Source: Deltaproteobacteria bacterium (lineage in GTDB: Bacteria; Desulfobacterota; UBA8473). From it: DNA of 10,736 nucleotides. The notes under the pieces were generated by a model that had not been told where the DNA came from, did no database searches, and worked only from the letters and a program-made list of their open reading frames with translations. This document shows, one piece after another, positions 1 through 7,003 of the stretch (positions within the stretch are counted from its first letter, which is position 1; the number at the start of each line of letters is the position of its first letter). The stretch is from assembly GCA_030623035.1 (NCBI GenBank), contig JAUXFK010000084.1, positions 1 through 10,736 of the forward strand, read 5' to 3'. The position numbers and the translations under genes are program-made.

Positions 1-1838
1 CAGGTAAGATCTGGGTCGGTCCCGCTGATGACACAATCTTGAGAAAACGCGGGGTCGAATTTGTCGACGGTTCCGCTCCCGGTTTTGCCGCGATTGTGGG
101 GGCCGCGCCCGATCCCGAAACAGCAAAGATGATTGTGGAAGACTACCAGAGGAAGAGCCTCTATATCTTCTGCGCAGCGAACCATAACGGCAGGACATTG
201 ATTGAACAGTGTCTGGAGGCTGGGATGCAGATCGGATGGAATACGAGGATTGTTCCTTTTGGTCCTGATATCTCTTCCGCCATATTTGCCTTAGGATTTG
301 CAAACAGGGCAGCAATGACATTCGGTAATGTTCAACCCGGCGATTACAGGAAGATACTCCTGTACAATAAAGAGAGGATCTTCGCGTTTGTAAATGCCCT
401 CGGAGACATCGGGACCGAGTGGGCGGTAGCTGCTGCCGGTTGCGTTAACTGGGGTTTCCCCACCATTGCGGACACCGATATCCCTGAGATCCTTCCCACA
501 GGTTTATGTACGTATGAGCACGTTGTTGCCAATGTGCCCCATGATGAAATGTGCCAGAAGTCCGTTGAGATAAGAGGGCTTAAGGTTACGATCTCAGAGA
601 TCGACATACCCCTTTCGTTTGGCCCGGCATTTGAGGGCGAACGGGTCAGAGGTCAGGATCTGCACTGTCAGACGGGCGGCGGAAAGAAGCAGTGCACGGA
701 GCTTGTCAAGATGGCAGAGATGAACGAGATCGAAGATGGAAAGATAGAGATAATCGGTCCGGATGTTACGGATTTAAAAGAAGGGGATACCTTCCCACTA
801 GGAATTTATGTCCAGATCGCAGGCCGTGAGTTCCAGCCTGATTTTGAGCCGATCATTGAACGCCAGATTCATCACCTGACAAATTATATCCAGTATATCA
901 TGCACATTGGACAACGCGATATTGCATGGATACGGGTGAGCAAGGCGGCCATGGAAAAAGGATTTTCCCTCAAGCATCTCGGGGTTGTCCTTCACGCCAA
1001 GTTTCACCAGGATTTTTCAAACATACTCGACAAAGTACAGATAACACTTTATACAAACCAGGAAGATGTGGACAAACTGACGAAAAGGGCGAGGGCCGAA
1101 TACAAGACAAGGGATGAACGTGTGGAGAAGATGAAAGATGAGGACGTGGAGATCTATTATTCCTGCACACTCTGCCAGTCCTTTGCCCCCAACCATGTGT
1201 GTACTGTAAGCCCGGAGAGAACGGGGCTTTGCGGGGCATATAACTGGATGGACTGTAAGGCGGCATTTGAGATCAGCCCCACAGGACCGAATCAGCCGAT
1301 CGAGAAGGGCGAATGTATCGACCCGAAGCTCGGCCAGTGGAAAGGGGTCAATGACTTTGTGTTCAAGGCCTCAAGGGGCAATGTAACGCACTATAACTTC
1401 TATTCCATAGTGCATGATCCAATGACCACTTGCGGATGTTGTGAGTGTATTGCGGCAATGCTTCCCGCATGTAACGGCGTGATGACGGTCGGCAGGGACT
1501 ATGCAGGAGAGACGCCATGCGGGATGAAGTTCACTACCCTCGCAGGCGTAATGGGCGGCGGCGCCGCTTCGCCAGGATTTGTGGGCCACTCGAAGTTCAA
1601 TATTACCCAGGGCAAATTTATTTTAGGTGATGGCGGGCTTCTTCGCATGGTGTGGATGCCGAAGGACCTCAAGGAGGAACTCAAAGAGCGTATCATCAGG
1701 CGGGGTGAGGAAATGGGGCTTCCCGACCTTTTTGACAGAATCGCAGATGAAACCATTGGGATCACCGAGGAAGAGATTCTTCCATTTCTCCAGGAAAAGG
1801 ACCATCCTGCCCTGAAGATGGACCCTATTGTGGGTTAA
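1..1838 (+). CDS. acsB: Acetyl-CoA synthase (CODH/ACS beta subunit), 5'-truncated by the window edge
   Basis: AcsB condenses CO, a methyl group from the corrinoid protein and CoA into acetyl-CoA at its Ni-containing A-cluster. The reading frame is open from base 3 with no start in the window; the TTG at 39 is internal because the codons before it (GKIWVGPADDTI) continue the protein. Counting residues from that TTG, the cluster ligands are C376, C379, C388, C398, C465 and C467 (CTLC, then HVC, GLCG and CGC). Their spacing equals that of Moorella thermoacetica AcsB (C506, C509, C518, C528, C595, C597) with a constant offset of 130. The C-terminus also falls at the equivalent of residue 729, so only about 118 N-terminal residues lie outside the window. 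The gating phenylalanine (Moorella F512) is F382. The Moorella numbers are recalled. The gene ends in TAA, 77 bases before acsC. Confidence 0.97.
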   Translation, partial: GKIWVGPADDTILRKRGVEFVDGSAPGFAAIVGAAPDPETAKMIVEDYQRKSLYIFCAANHNGRTLIEQCLEAGMQIGWNTRIVPFGPDISSAIFALGFANRAAMTFGNVQPGDYRKILLYNKERIFAFVNALGDIGTEWAVAAAGCVNWGFPTIADTDIPEILPTGLCTYEHVVANVPHDEMCQKSVEIRGLKVTISEIDIPLSFGPAFEGERVRGQDLHCQTGGGKKQCTELVKMAEMNEIEDGKIEIIGPDVTDLKEGDTFPLGIYVQIAGREFQPDFEPIIERQIHHLTNYIQYIMHIGQRDIAWIRVSKAAMEKGFSLKHLGVVLHAKFHQDFSNILDKVQITLYTNQEDVDKLTKRARAEYKTRDERVEKMKDEDVEIYYSCTLCQSFAPNHVCTVSPERTGLCGAYNWMDCKAAFEISPTGPNQPIEKGECIDPKLGQWKGVNDFVFKASRGNVTHYNFYSIVHDPMTTCGCCECIAAMLPACNGVMTVGRDYAGETPCGMKFTTLAGVMGGGAASPGFVGHSKFNITQGKFILGDGGLLRMVWMPKDLKEELKERIIRRGEEMGLPDLFDRIADETIGITEEEILPFLQEKDHPALKMDPIVG

Positions 1839-1851
1839 TTTTTGGTGTTTA

Positions 1852-1881
1852 GGCGATCCTCACTTGAATGTGAGGACCGCC
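1852..1881 (+). terminator. Intercistronic hairpin between acsB and acsC, weak or partial terminator
   Basis: GGCGATCCTCAC (1852-1863) pairs with GTGAGGACCGCC (1870-1881) at 11 of 12 positions around a TTGAAT loop. Only three T follow, so full termination is doubtful. It sits 14 bases after the acsB stop and 34 bases before acsC. A role in lowering or stabilising the two halves of the transcript differently is an inference. Confidence 0.5.
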
Positions 1882-1915
1882 TTTCGTATATAATAGCTGA
1901 GGAGGAAAGATCATT

Positions 1916-3262
1916 ATGGCGCTTACAGGCATAGAAATTTTTAAGATGCTTCCTAAAACAAATTGCAAAGAATGCGGGGTTGCAACCTGCCTTGCGTTTG
2001 CCATGAATCTGGCAGCGGGAAAGGCGGAACTCTCTGCTTGCCCCTATGTCTCAGATGAGGCAAAGGAAAAACTTGCAGAGGCCTCGGCCCCACCTATACG
2101 CCAGATCAAGGTGGGATATGGGGACCGGCAGGTCACGGTTGGTGGAGAGACGGTTCTCTACCGCCACGAGAAGACTTTTTTTAATCCTACCGGGATTGCT
2201 GCTCTATTGACTACTGATATGGATTCAGATACTGTAGATATGAAGTTGAGAAAGTGGGATACCTTTCAGTATGAGAGGGTAGGCCTAAATCTGAGACCGG
2301 AACTTGTAGCTATCAAGGATACCAATGGAGACGCCGGAAAATTCGAGACTCTGGTAAAACAGGTAGTAAGTACCAGTAATTTCAGTTCTATTCTTATGAG
2401 TGAGGATACCGGGGTTATGGCCTCAGGACTCAAAGCAGTAAATGGTACCAACCCCCTTATTTATGCTGCTACCAGCGATAACTTTGAGAAGATGGCAAAG
2501 CTGGCAGAGGAAAGCCAGTGTACTTTAGCAATAAAAGGCTCTAACATTGACAATTTGATCGAGCTTTCCGACAAAGCGACGGGTATGGGATTGAAAGATT
2601 TAGTGCTCGATTCCGGCGCAAGATCTATTAAGCAGGTGTATGAAGATCAAATCGCCTTAAGGAGGGCAGCGCTGCTTGCCAAAAACAAATCTCTTGGATT
2701 TCCTACAATTTGCCTCCCATTTGAAATGGCGGAAACATTGGAGCAGGAAACACTTATCGCGTCCATGTTGATTGCAAAATACGGTGGTTTATTAGTAATG
2801 TCGGACTTTGACGGGTCGTCCCTCTTCCCACTCCTTTTAGAGCGTTTAAACATATATACCGATCCGCAACGTCCTATGGTTGTGACTCAAGGGATATATG
2901 AGATTAATAACCCGGATGAAAACTCGCCGATATGTATTACTTCTAATTTTGCGCTTACCTACTTTATCGTTTCCGGCGAAATCGAAGGGAGCAAGGTCCC
3001 TACCTGGCTTTTGATTATCGATACAGAAGGGCTTTCCGTGATGACTGCCTGGGCAGCAGGTAAATTTGTAGGAGATGCCCTGGGAATCTTTATTAAAAAG
3101 TGTGGTATTATGGATAAAGCCAAGACCAGGAAGGTTGTTATTCCAGGATATGCTGCTTCAATCAGTGGTGATTTGGAAGAGGAATTAGGAGATTGGGAGG
3201 TTGCAATTGGGCCAAGAGATGCTGCCCATATACCAGCATATCTGAGGCAATTGGCTGGATAG
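1916..3262 (+). CDS. acsC: Corrinoid iron-sulfur protein large subunit (CFeSP gamma)
   Basis: AcsC binds the corrinoid that carries the methyl group between AcsE and AcsB, and the [4Fe-4S] cluster that reactivates Co(II) to Co(I). The N-terminal cluster ligands are C17, C20, C25 and C42 (NCKECGVATC, then ACPYV). A TIM-barrel region follows (roughly 90-320, with the RPELVAIKDTNGDAGKF signature). The C-terminal domain (about 330-448) holds the conserved stretches IIDTEGLSVMTAWAAGKF, VIPGYAASISGDLEEE and PRDAAHIP, which carry the corrinoid. The length of 448 aa is normal for the family. The ATG at 1916 has an AGGAGG ribosome site at 1900-1905. acsE follows after 30 bases, so the two are one operon. 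The partner subunit AcsD is not adjacent. The first 250 bases are GC-richer than the rest. Confidence 0.96.
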   Translation: MALTGIEIFKMLPKTNCKECGVATCLAFAMNLAAGKAELSACPYVSDEAKEKLAEASAPPIRQIKVGYGDRQVTVGGETVLYRHEKTFFNPTGIAALLTTDMDSDTVDMKLRKWDTFQYERVGLNLRPELVAIKDTNGDAGKFETLVKQVVSTSNFSSILMSEDTGVMASGLKAVNGTNPLIYAATSDNFEKMAKLAEESQCTLAIKGSNIDNLIELSDKATGMGLKDLVLDSGARSIKQVYEDQIALRRAALLAKNKSLGFPTICLPFEMAETLEQETLIASMLIAKYGGLLVMSDFDGSSLFPLLLERLNIYTDPQRPMVVTQGIYEINNPDENSPICITSNFALTYFIVSGEIEGSKVPTWLLIIDTEGLSVMTAWAAGKFVGDALGIFIKKCGIMDKAKTRKVVIPGYAASISGDLEEELGDWEVAIGPRDAAHIPAYLRQLAG

Positions 3263-3292
3263 AAAACGCAGAATAAAAAGGAAGGGGAAGGT

Positions 3293-4186
3293 ATGTTACG
3301 AATCGGAGAAAATTTAAATGTAATGGTAAAGAAGATTGGCACTGCAATGAAAGAAAAGGATCCTGGTCCAATCAGAGAGCTTGCTGAGGCAGAAGCAGAA
3401 AAAAAGGTGGATTGGATCGATATTAATCTGGGACCTGCAAGGAAAGGCGGTCCCGAATTGATGGAGTGGATCGTAAAGACGGTTCAGGAGGTTGTGCCGG
3501 ATATACCTCTTGCCTTAGACACATCAAATGTAGAGGCCATTGAGGCGGGGTTGAAGGTGCATAAAGGAAAAGCCATGATAAACTCAATTATGGCAAGACC
3601 CGAGAGGATGGAGGCCATGATACCCCTGGCTGCAAAGTACAATGCTCGAGTTATTGGGCTGCTCTGGGGGCCTTCTGGAATGCCAAGGGATGAAAATGAA
3701 CGATCAGAGTTGACAGTGACATTGGTTTCCGCTATGTTAGAAGCAGGTATAGCGCCTGAGGATATCTTCGTTGATCCGATTATGACACCAGTCAACGTTC
3801 AGCAAGATCAGATAACAAGTATGATAAATTTCATGATGATGTTTCCCGATATATCGGAGGCATTGGCACCGGGGTTAAGATCTACTTGCGGTCTATCAAA
3901 TGTCTCCAATGGAGCTCCAGAGCACCTGCGGCCCATATTGAACCAGACTTTTATCGTAATTATAGAAAAGTATGGTATGTATTCAGCGATTGTCGATGCC
4001 TTTGATGAAGAGATGACAGTATTTTGCAAGGGTGAGAGACCAAAGATTAAAGAGATCATAGAAAGTGTCTGTGACGGCAATGAACCGGATACTGCCTCAT
4101 TGACAAAAGAAGAACTCGATTATATGAAAACAGCCAAGGTGCTTTTAGGCCATTCTCTCTACTCAGATTCGTGGCTTGAATTATAG
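3293..4186 (+). CDS. acsE: 5-methyltetrahydrofolate:corrinoid/iron-sulfur protein methyltransferase
   Basis: This cytoplasmic enzyme transfers the N5-methyl group of methyltetrahydrofolate to Co(I) of the corrinoid iron-sulfur protein. It has the DHPS-like pterin-binding TIM barrel: start MLRIGENLN, DINLGPA at 43-49, LALDTSN around D76, MINS with N97, DPIMTPVN around D161, and GLSNVSNG with N203. N203 corresponds to the folate-binding asparagine of the Moorella enzyme (N199, recalled). At 297 aa it is longer than the 262-aa Moorella protein. The difference is an extra segment between about 240 and 275, just before the C-terminal LLGHSLYSDS helix, which matches Moorella LLNQTVYCDS. A strong purine-rich ribosome site (GGAAGGGGAAGG) precedes the ATG. 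It ends in TAG; no adjacent strong terminator is seen. Confidence 0.94.
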   Translation: MLRIGENLNVMVKKIGTAMKEKDPGPIRELAEAEAEKKVDWIDINLGPARKGGPELMEWIVKTVQEVVPDIPLALDTSNVEAIEAGLKVHKGKAMINSIMARPERMEAMIPLAAKYNARVIGLLWGPSGMPRDENERSELTVTLVSAMLEAGIAPEDIFVDPIMTPVNVQQDQITSMINFMMMFPDISEALAPGLRSTCGLSNVSNGAPEHLRPILNQTFIVIIEKYGMYSAIVDAFDEEMTVFCKGERPKIKEIIESVCDGNEPDTASLTKEELDYMKTAKVLLGHSLYSDSWLEL

Positions 4187-4257
4187 AAAGACTTGCTCTA
4201 AGTATACAGAGATCCTTTTAAATATCTCGCAGTTCTTCTATGAATTCTTGGCAGTTT

Positions 4258-4286
4258 TTAACTACTGTTAACCAGGGTTATATAAG
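4258..4286 (+). promoter_or_regulatory. Possible sigma-70 promoter with overlapping dyad, upstream of the small gene at 4322
   Basis: TTAACT (4258-4263), a 17-base spacer and TATAAG (4281-4286) resemble a -35/-10 pair. The -35 box lies in a perfect inverted repeat TTAAC-N4-GTTAA (4258-4271), which could be an operator. The 135-base gap after acsE makes a separate start plausible. The match is weak. Confidence 0.3.
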
Positions 4287-4321
4287 AAGATAAAACTTGC
4301 AAATAAAAAAACGAAAGGAAG

Positions 4322-4531
4322 ATGAAAGTGTTTAAAAATGAAGCTAAAGCGGTTAAGGCTGGCGATACTGTCAGTTGCAAAGTTGGGAATATTGAATTTA
4401 GACGATGTAAGGTAACGGAGATTAACGAAAGCGGAGATTCCTGGGCTCCCTATTTTCGTTTGGTCGATTTAGAAACAGAAGAGGACTATGGGCTACAGAG
4501 CTTTACCCAGGTTTCGGCTCCCAAAGGTTAA
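4322..4531 (+). CDS. Small hypothetical protein, 67-69 aa
   Basis: I do not recognise this family. It encodes a charged, soluble protein with no signal peptide or membrane segment. The pattern of short alternating hydrophobic stretches (KAGDTVSCKVGNIEFRRCKV, then YFRLVDLETEEDYGLQSF) suggests a small beta-barrel of SH3-like size. It has two cysteines (C20 and C29 counting from ATG) that do not form a known motif. The ribosome site AAAGGAAG (4314-4321) touches the ATG at 4322, whereas the in-frame GTG at 4328 lies at a normal distance, so the real start may be GTG (67 aa). The coding look, the ribosome site and the position after acsE support a real gene. A link to the acs pathway is only positional. 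Confidence 0.65.
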   Translation: MKVFKNEAKAVKAGDTVSCKVGNIEFRRCKVTEINESGDSWAPYFRLVDLETEEDYGLQSFTQVSAPKG

Positions 4532-4597
4532 AAAAACTGTGTCCATATGCAACAGTTATTCCTTTACAGACCCATAGAGATTATATGAAGGTGAGTT

Positions 4598-4620
4598 AGA
4601 CTTAGCAAGTCTTGTATTTT
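4598..4620 (+). terminator. Weak terminator-like hairpin after the small gene
   Basis: AGACTT (4598-4603), loop AGC and AAGTCT (4607-4612) form a 6-bp stem followed by TGTATTTT. It lies 66 bases after the stop of the small gene. The stem is short and low in GC. Confidence 0.3.
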
Positions 4621-4690
4621 ATGAGATGAACAGTGGGAAAAATTAGAATTGGAAGACGATTGAGCTTTCCATCTAAAAGTCCTAATAAGT

Positions 4691-4887
4691 ATTCACATCT
4701 TGAGAGTTTTGAAAAAGTATCCCAGGTCATTTTACATCTATTTTTTGACCCGATTGAGTTCGTTTCATTGAAAATTCACAGACTCGTCAAAGGGTCTCAA
4801 AGATGTGAATTTTCTACATTACAGACGCCTTGATGGGATTTACTAAAAAATCTATGCAATTCGCTTTTAGGGATACTTTTTCAAAAC
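4691..4887. repeat. Nested inverted repeats; 182-bp MITE-like or structured segment
   Basis: GTTTTGAAAAAGTATCCC (4706-4723) has a perfect 18-base inverted copy at 4870-4887. Inside lies an 11-bp perfect stem, GAAAATTCACA (4770-4780) with TGTGAATTTTC (4804-4814). Just outside the left arm, ATTCACATCTTGAGA (4691-4705) is inverted again at 4795-4810 with one inserted base. No clear target duplication flanks the 18-bp arms (GAGA left, ATAA right). The arrangement suggests a decayed miniature transposable element or layered insertions. No convincing gene lies here. Confidence 0.6.
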
Positions 4888-4932
4888 ATAAATATTTTTT
4901 ACAAAGGTCTCACTATTTTTAAGTATGGTAAA

Positions 4933-5058
4933 CTAGGAGGCTGTCCGAGAATAGAAGATTCGAGATCTTGACCACATTATGTTGTGTCAGCTCGCGAGGA
5001 AATATGCTATATGTTGTATGCGAAAAAGAGGGGCTCGCATTCTCGGACAAGCTCCTAG
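4933..5058. mobile_element. MITE-like miniature element with terminal inverted repeats and CTAG flanks
   Basis: The left end CTAGGAGGCTGTCCGAGAAT (4933-4952) and the inverted right end (5039-5058) match at 18 of 20 positions. Read as an insertion, the element is 4937-5054 (118 bp) with 16-bp terminal repeats (14/16) starting GAG, flanked by CTAG on both sides as a 4-bp target duplication. CTAG is itself a palindrome, so duplication and repeat extension cannot be told apart. The core has no ORF, so it would need a transposase in trans. A CTAG target fits the YTAR preference of some IS5-family elements (recalled); the family is not established. Confidence 0.7.
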
Positions 5059-5152
5059 GCAATGTCCATGGTTGTTTAAATATATGAGCATATAAAGTGC
5101 CATATAGATGCGACTTCCTTATTTTATGAATGTTCCTCCCCTCCCCCTTTGC

Positions 5153-5180
5153 TTGCCGATTTCATTTAGATTTGCATAAT
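5153..5180 (+). promoter_or_regulatory. Candidate sigma-70 promoter for the histidine kinase gene
   Basis: TTGCCG (5153-5158), a 16-base spacer and CATAAT (5175-5180) match the consensus at 4/6 and 5/6. The expected start of transcription is near 5187, about 75 bases before the kinase GTG. No other stretch in 5059-5261 looks better, and that interval holds no gene. Confidence 0.4.
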
Positions 5181-5233
5181 ATGGTGCCAAGCTATAAGGA
5201 CCATTAACCTTGATCTTATCAGATGAAAGGAAA

Positions 5234-5269
5234 ATGCAAAATTCATATATCTTTTCAATGAGTGAATAA
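5234..5269 (+). other. Possible 11-codon leader ORF, or displaced original start of the kinase
   Basis: An ATG at 5234, close behind the ribosome-like GAAAGGAAA (5225-5233), opens an 11-codon frame that ends in TAA at 5267-5269, overlapping the kinase GTG at 5262. The kinase GTG itself has no ribosome site, and its frame is closed by a TGA at 5259-5261. The leader frame differs from the kinase frame by one base. It could therefore be a coupling leader, or a mark of a one-base indel that separated the original ATG from the kinase. Confidence 0.3.
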
Positions 5270-5888
5270 AATTGAGAGCATAAAAGACCAGATGGAAAAG
5301 GTAATTGCGAAACTCTATAGAGAGTTACAGGAATCTGAAGAAAAATACCGTAACATTTTTGAGCATTCTCGCGATGCGATTTTTCTCCTTGACAAAAGAG
5401 GCAGAGTTCTAGATAGCAACAGGGCAGGGGTCGAAATGTTGGGGTATAATACCCTGGAGGAGCTTTTCCCTCTGGGGTCGCTTGTCCAGCTTTTTATAGA
5501 TGGAGAAGATGTAACTCGTTTTCAGAAAAGGATTTTTCATGAAGGTTATATCATAGAGTTTGAGACCATGCTAAAAAGGAAAGATGGCCAAGGTTTTTTT
5601 GCTTTGCTTACATCCAATTTAACTTACGACAAAACCGGTGAATTTACAGGTTATGTGCTGATCCTCAGGGATATTATGAGGTTAAAGGAGATACAACAAC
5701 AGCTCGAGACGCAAAATGCCAGACTTGCCACCATGAATGCCGTATCCATGGCGGTGAGTAGAAGCCTTGATTTGCTTGAGGTCTTAAATTACACAATCGA
5801 AAAAATCGTAGAGATTATCAAATATGATAGTTTAAGGATATATCTGCTGGATGATAAAGAAGGTGTCCTTAATCTGGTAGCCCATTGA
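5262..5888 (+). CDS. N-terminal half of a PAS-GAF sensor histidine kinase, ended by an in-frame TGA
   Basis: The 208-aa product has a short charged helix (1-25), a PAS domain (about 26-142: EEKYRNIFEHSRDAIFLLD, then GYVLILRDIM at the end), a coiled-coil linker (about 140-158) and the first strands of a GAF domain (from about 170, ending LNLVAH). The PAS domain would sense a small ligand or redox state; the ligand cannot be read from the sequence. There is no signal peptide or membrane helix, so the sensor is cytoplasmic. The reading frame continues after the TGA into the rest of the GAF domain and the kinase with no gap in homology-like content, so this was one 566-codon gene. The GTG start at 5262 has no visible ribosome site. 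It may be a pseudogene fragment, or the TGA may be read through. Confidence 0.75.
   Translation: MNKIESIKDQMEKVIAKLYRELQESEEKYRNIFEHSRDAIFLLDKRGRVLDSNRAGVEMLGYNTLEELFPLGSLVQLFIDGEDVTRFQKRIFHEGYIIEFETMLKRKDGQGFFALLTSNLTYDKTGEFTGYVLILRDIMRLKEIQQQLETQNARLATMNAVSMAVSRSLDLLEVLNYTIEKIVEIIKYDSLRIYLLDDKEGVLNLVAH
5886..5888 (+). other. In-frame TGA inside the GAF domain of the histidine kinase
   Basis: The TGA lies between VAH and GMASKYAGRDY in a single uninterrupted frame (5262-6962). GAF domains often have a basic residue here, so a CGA-to-TGA transition is the simplest cause. A sequencing error or recoding is possible. All eight other genes' end codons in the window, where visible, are TAA or TAG. 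Confidence 0.85.
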
Positions 5889-5891
5889 GGG

Positions 5892-6962
5892 ATGGCTTCC
5901 AAATACGCAGGAAGGGACTATGTCAAAAAACGCAAAGTGGGTGATGGACTTTTGGGGCAGACAGTAAATATGCGCAAGATCACTATTGTTGACAACTTTG
6001 AACGGCGCGAAGATCCTTTTGTTGACGTCCTTTACAAAGAGGGACTTCAGTCAACTATTTACTTGCCACTTCTCTCCAAGGGGAAATCTGTGGGGGTGAT
6101 ATGCGTGTCCAGCCATTCAAAACTCACCTTCTCATCAGATTACATAGAGTTCTTAACGGCTATCGGTAATCAGATAGGGATGGCTATGGATAACGCAAAC
6201 CTCTATGAGCATATTAGAAGAGCCTACCAGAATTTAGCCGATGCCCAGGAACAGATCATCCAAACTGAAAAGCTGGCTTCGCTCGGCAAATTGGCAGCCA
6301 CTATTGCCCATGAGATAAATAACCCGCTGGCGGCTGTCCTTACCTATACCAAATTGCTGATCAAGCTAATGGATCGGGATCGCTTTACCCCTGATAGGCT
6401 TGGAGATATCTCACAGTATTTGACTGTCATGGAGATGGAGACATCGAGGTGTGGTGATATTGTAAAGAACCTTTTGGCTTTTTCCCGTCAATCTAAAATC
6501 GAAATTTTGAACAACCGGATTGAAGAGATAATTGACAGGACATTGATCCTTATCTCACATGACCTGGAGATGAAAGGAATTCAACTGAAAAAAGTGATAG
6601 AACCGAATCTGCCAGAAGTACGATGTGATTTTAAGCAGATTCAACAGGCCTTATTGGGTATCATAATCAACGCTTCGGAGGCTACGGGGAAAGGGGATGT
6701 CCTGACGGTGACGGCTAAATGTTCTTGTAGAGAGGGATTTGCGGAGGTCACTGTTTCCGATACAGGATGCGGCATCTCTAAAGAAGATTTAAAGAGGATA
6801 TTTGAACCTTTTTTTACTAACAAGGAAGATATAAAGGGTGTAGGGCTGGGGCTTTCAGTCGTGTATGGTATTATTAACAAGCATGGCGGTTCAATAGACG
6901 TCGAAAGCGAACCTGGGAAGGGAAGCTCTTTCAGGATTTATCTGCCTACGTCTGACTCATAA
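5892..6962 (+). CDS. C-terminal half of the sensor histidine kinase: GAF remainder, HisKA and HATPase
   Basis: The 356-aa segment has the rest of the GAF domain (1-105), a coiled coil (about 105-127), a HisKA dimerisation domain with phospho-acceptor H140 (IAHEINNPL) and a HATPase domain: N box N260 (IIINASEA), G1 D290 (DTGCG), F box FEPFFTNK at 304-311 and G2 GVGLGL at 316-321. All catalytic motifs are intact, so the enzyme core could work if translated. An ATG at 5892 lies three bases after the TGA, with TGAGGG directly before it, so restart by coupling is conceivable although the spacing is short. As one chain with the upstream half it is 566 codons, with the histidine near position 350. 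It is the likely partner of the response regulator 171 bases downstream. Confidence 0.85.
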   Translation: MASKYAGRDYVKKRKVGDGLLGQTVNMRKITIVDNFERREDPFVDVLYKEGLQSTIYLPLLSKGKSVGVICVSSHSKLTFSSDYIEFLTAIGNQIGMAMDNANLYEHIRRAYQNLADAQEQIIQTEKLASLGKLAATIAHEINNPLAAVLTYTKLLIKLMDRDRFTPDRLGDISQYLTVMEMETSRCGDIVKNLLAFSRQSKIEILNNRIEEIIDRTLILISHDLEMKGIQLKKVIEPNLPEVRCDFKQIQQALLGIIINASEATGKGDVLTVTAKCSCREGFAEVTVSDTGCGISKEDLKRIFEPFFTNKEDIKGVGLGLSVVYGIINKHGGSIDVESEPGKGSSFRIYLPTSDS

Positions 6963-7003
6963 AGCTAAATATCCTTAAAATGACGGAACAAGAATTCCTT
7001 AAG

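Noticed and set aside
1889..1894. TATAAT between acsB and acsC as a promoter
   Set aside because: No adequate -35 box lies at 16-18 bases, and the upstream bases form the hairpin arm; likely chance.
2959..3342. 127-codon minus-strand ORF across acsC and acsE
   Set aside because: It overlaps two well-identified genes on the opposite strand and has no ribosome site or recognisable content.
4248..4266. TTGGCA before the small gene as a sigma-54 box
   Set aside because: There is no GC at the required -12 position.
4633..4833. 66-codon ORF in the gap after the small gene
   Set aside because: It runs through the inverted-repeat structures, has no ribosome site and no protein-like pattern.
5174..5190. 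Minus-strand TTGGCAC resembling a sigma-54 -24 box
   Set aside because: The GG-to-GC distance is 13 rather than 12, the -12 box is poor, and no minus-strand gene follows.
5889..5914. Possible selenocysteine insertion hairpin after the TGA (CTTCC, 9-base loop, GGAAG)
   Set aside because: The loop begins only 12 bases after the TGA, nearer than the usual 16-37, and lacks a G in its first two bases. GAF domains are also not known selenoproteins. Kept only as a minor option in the TGA finding.
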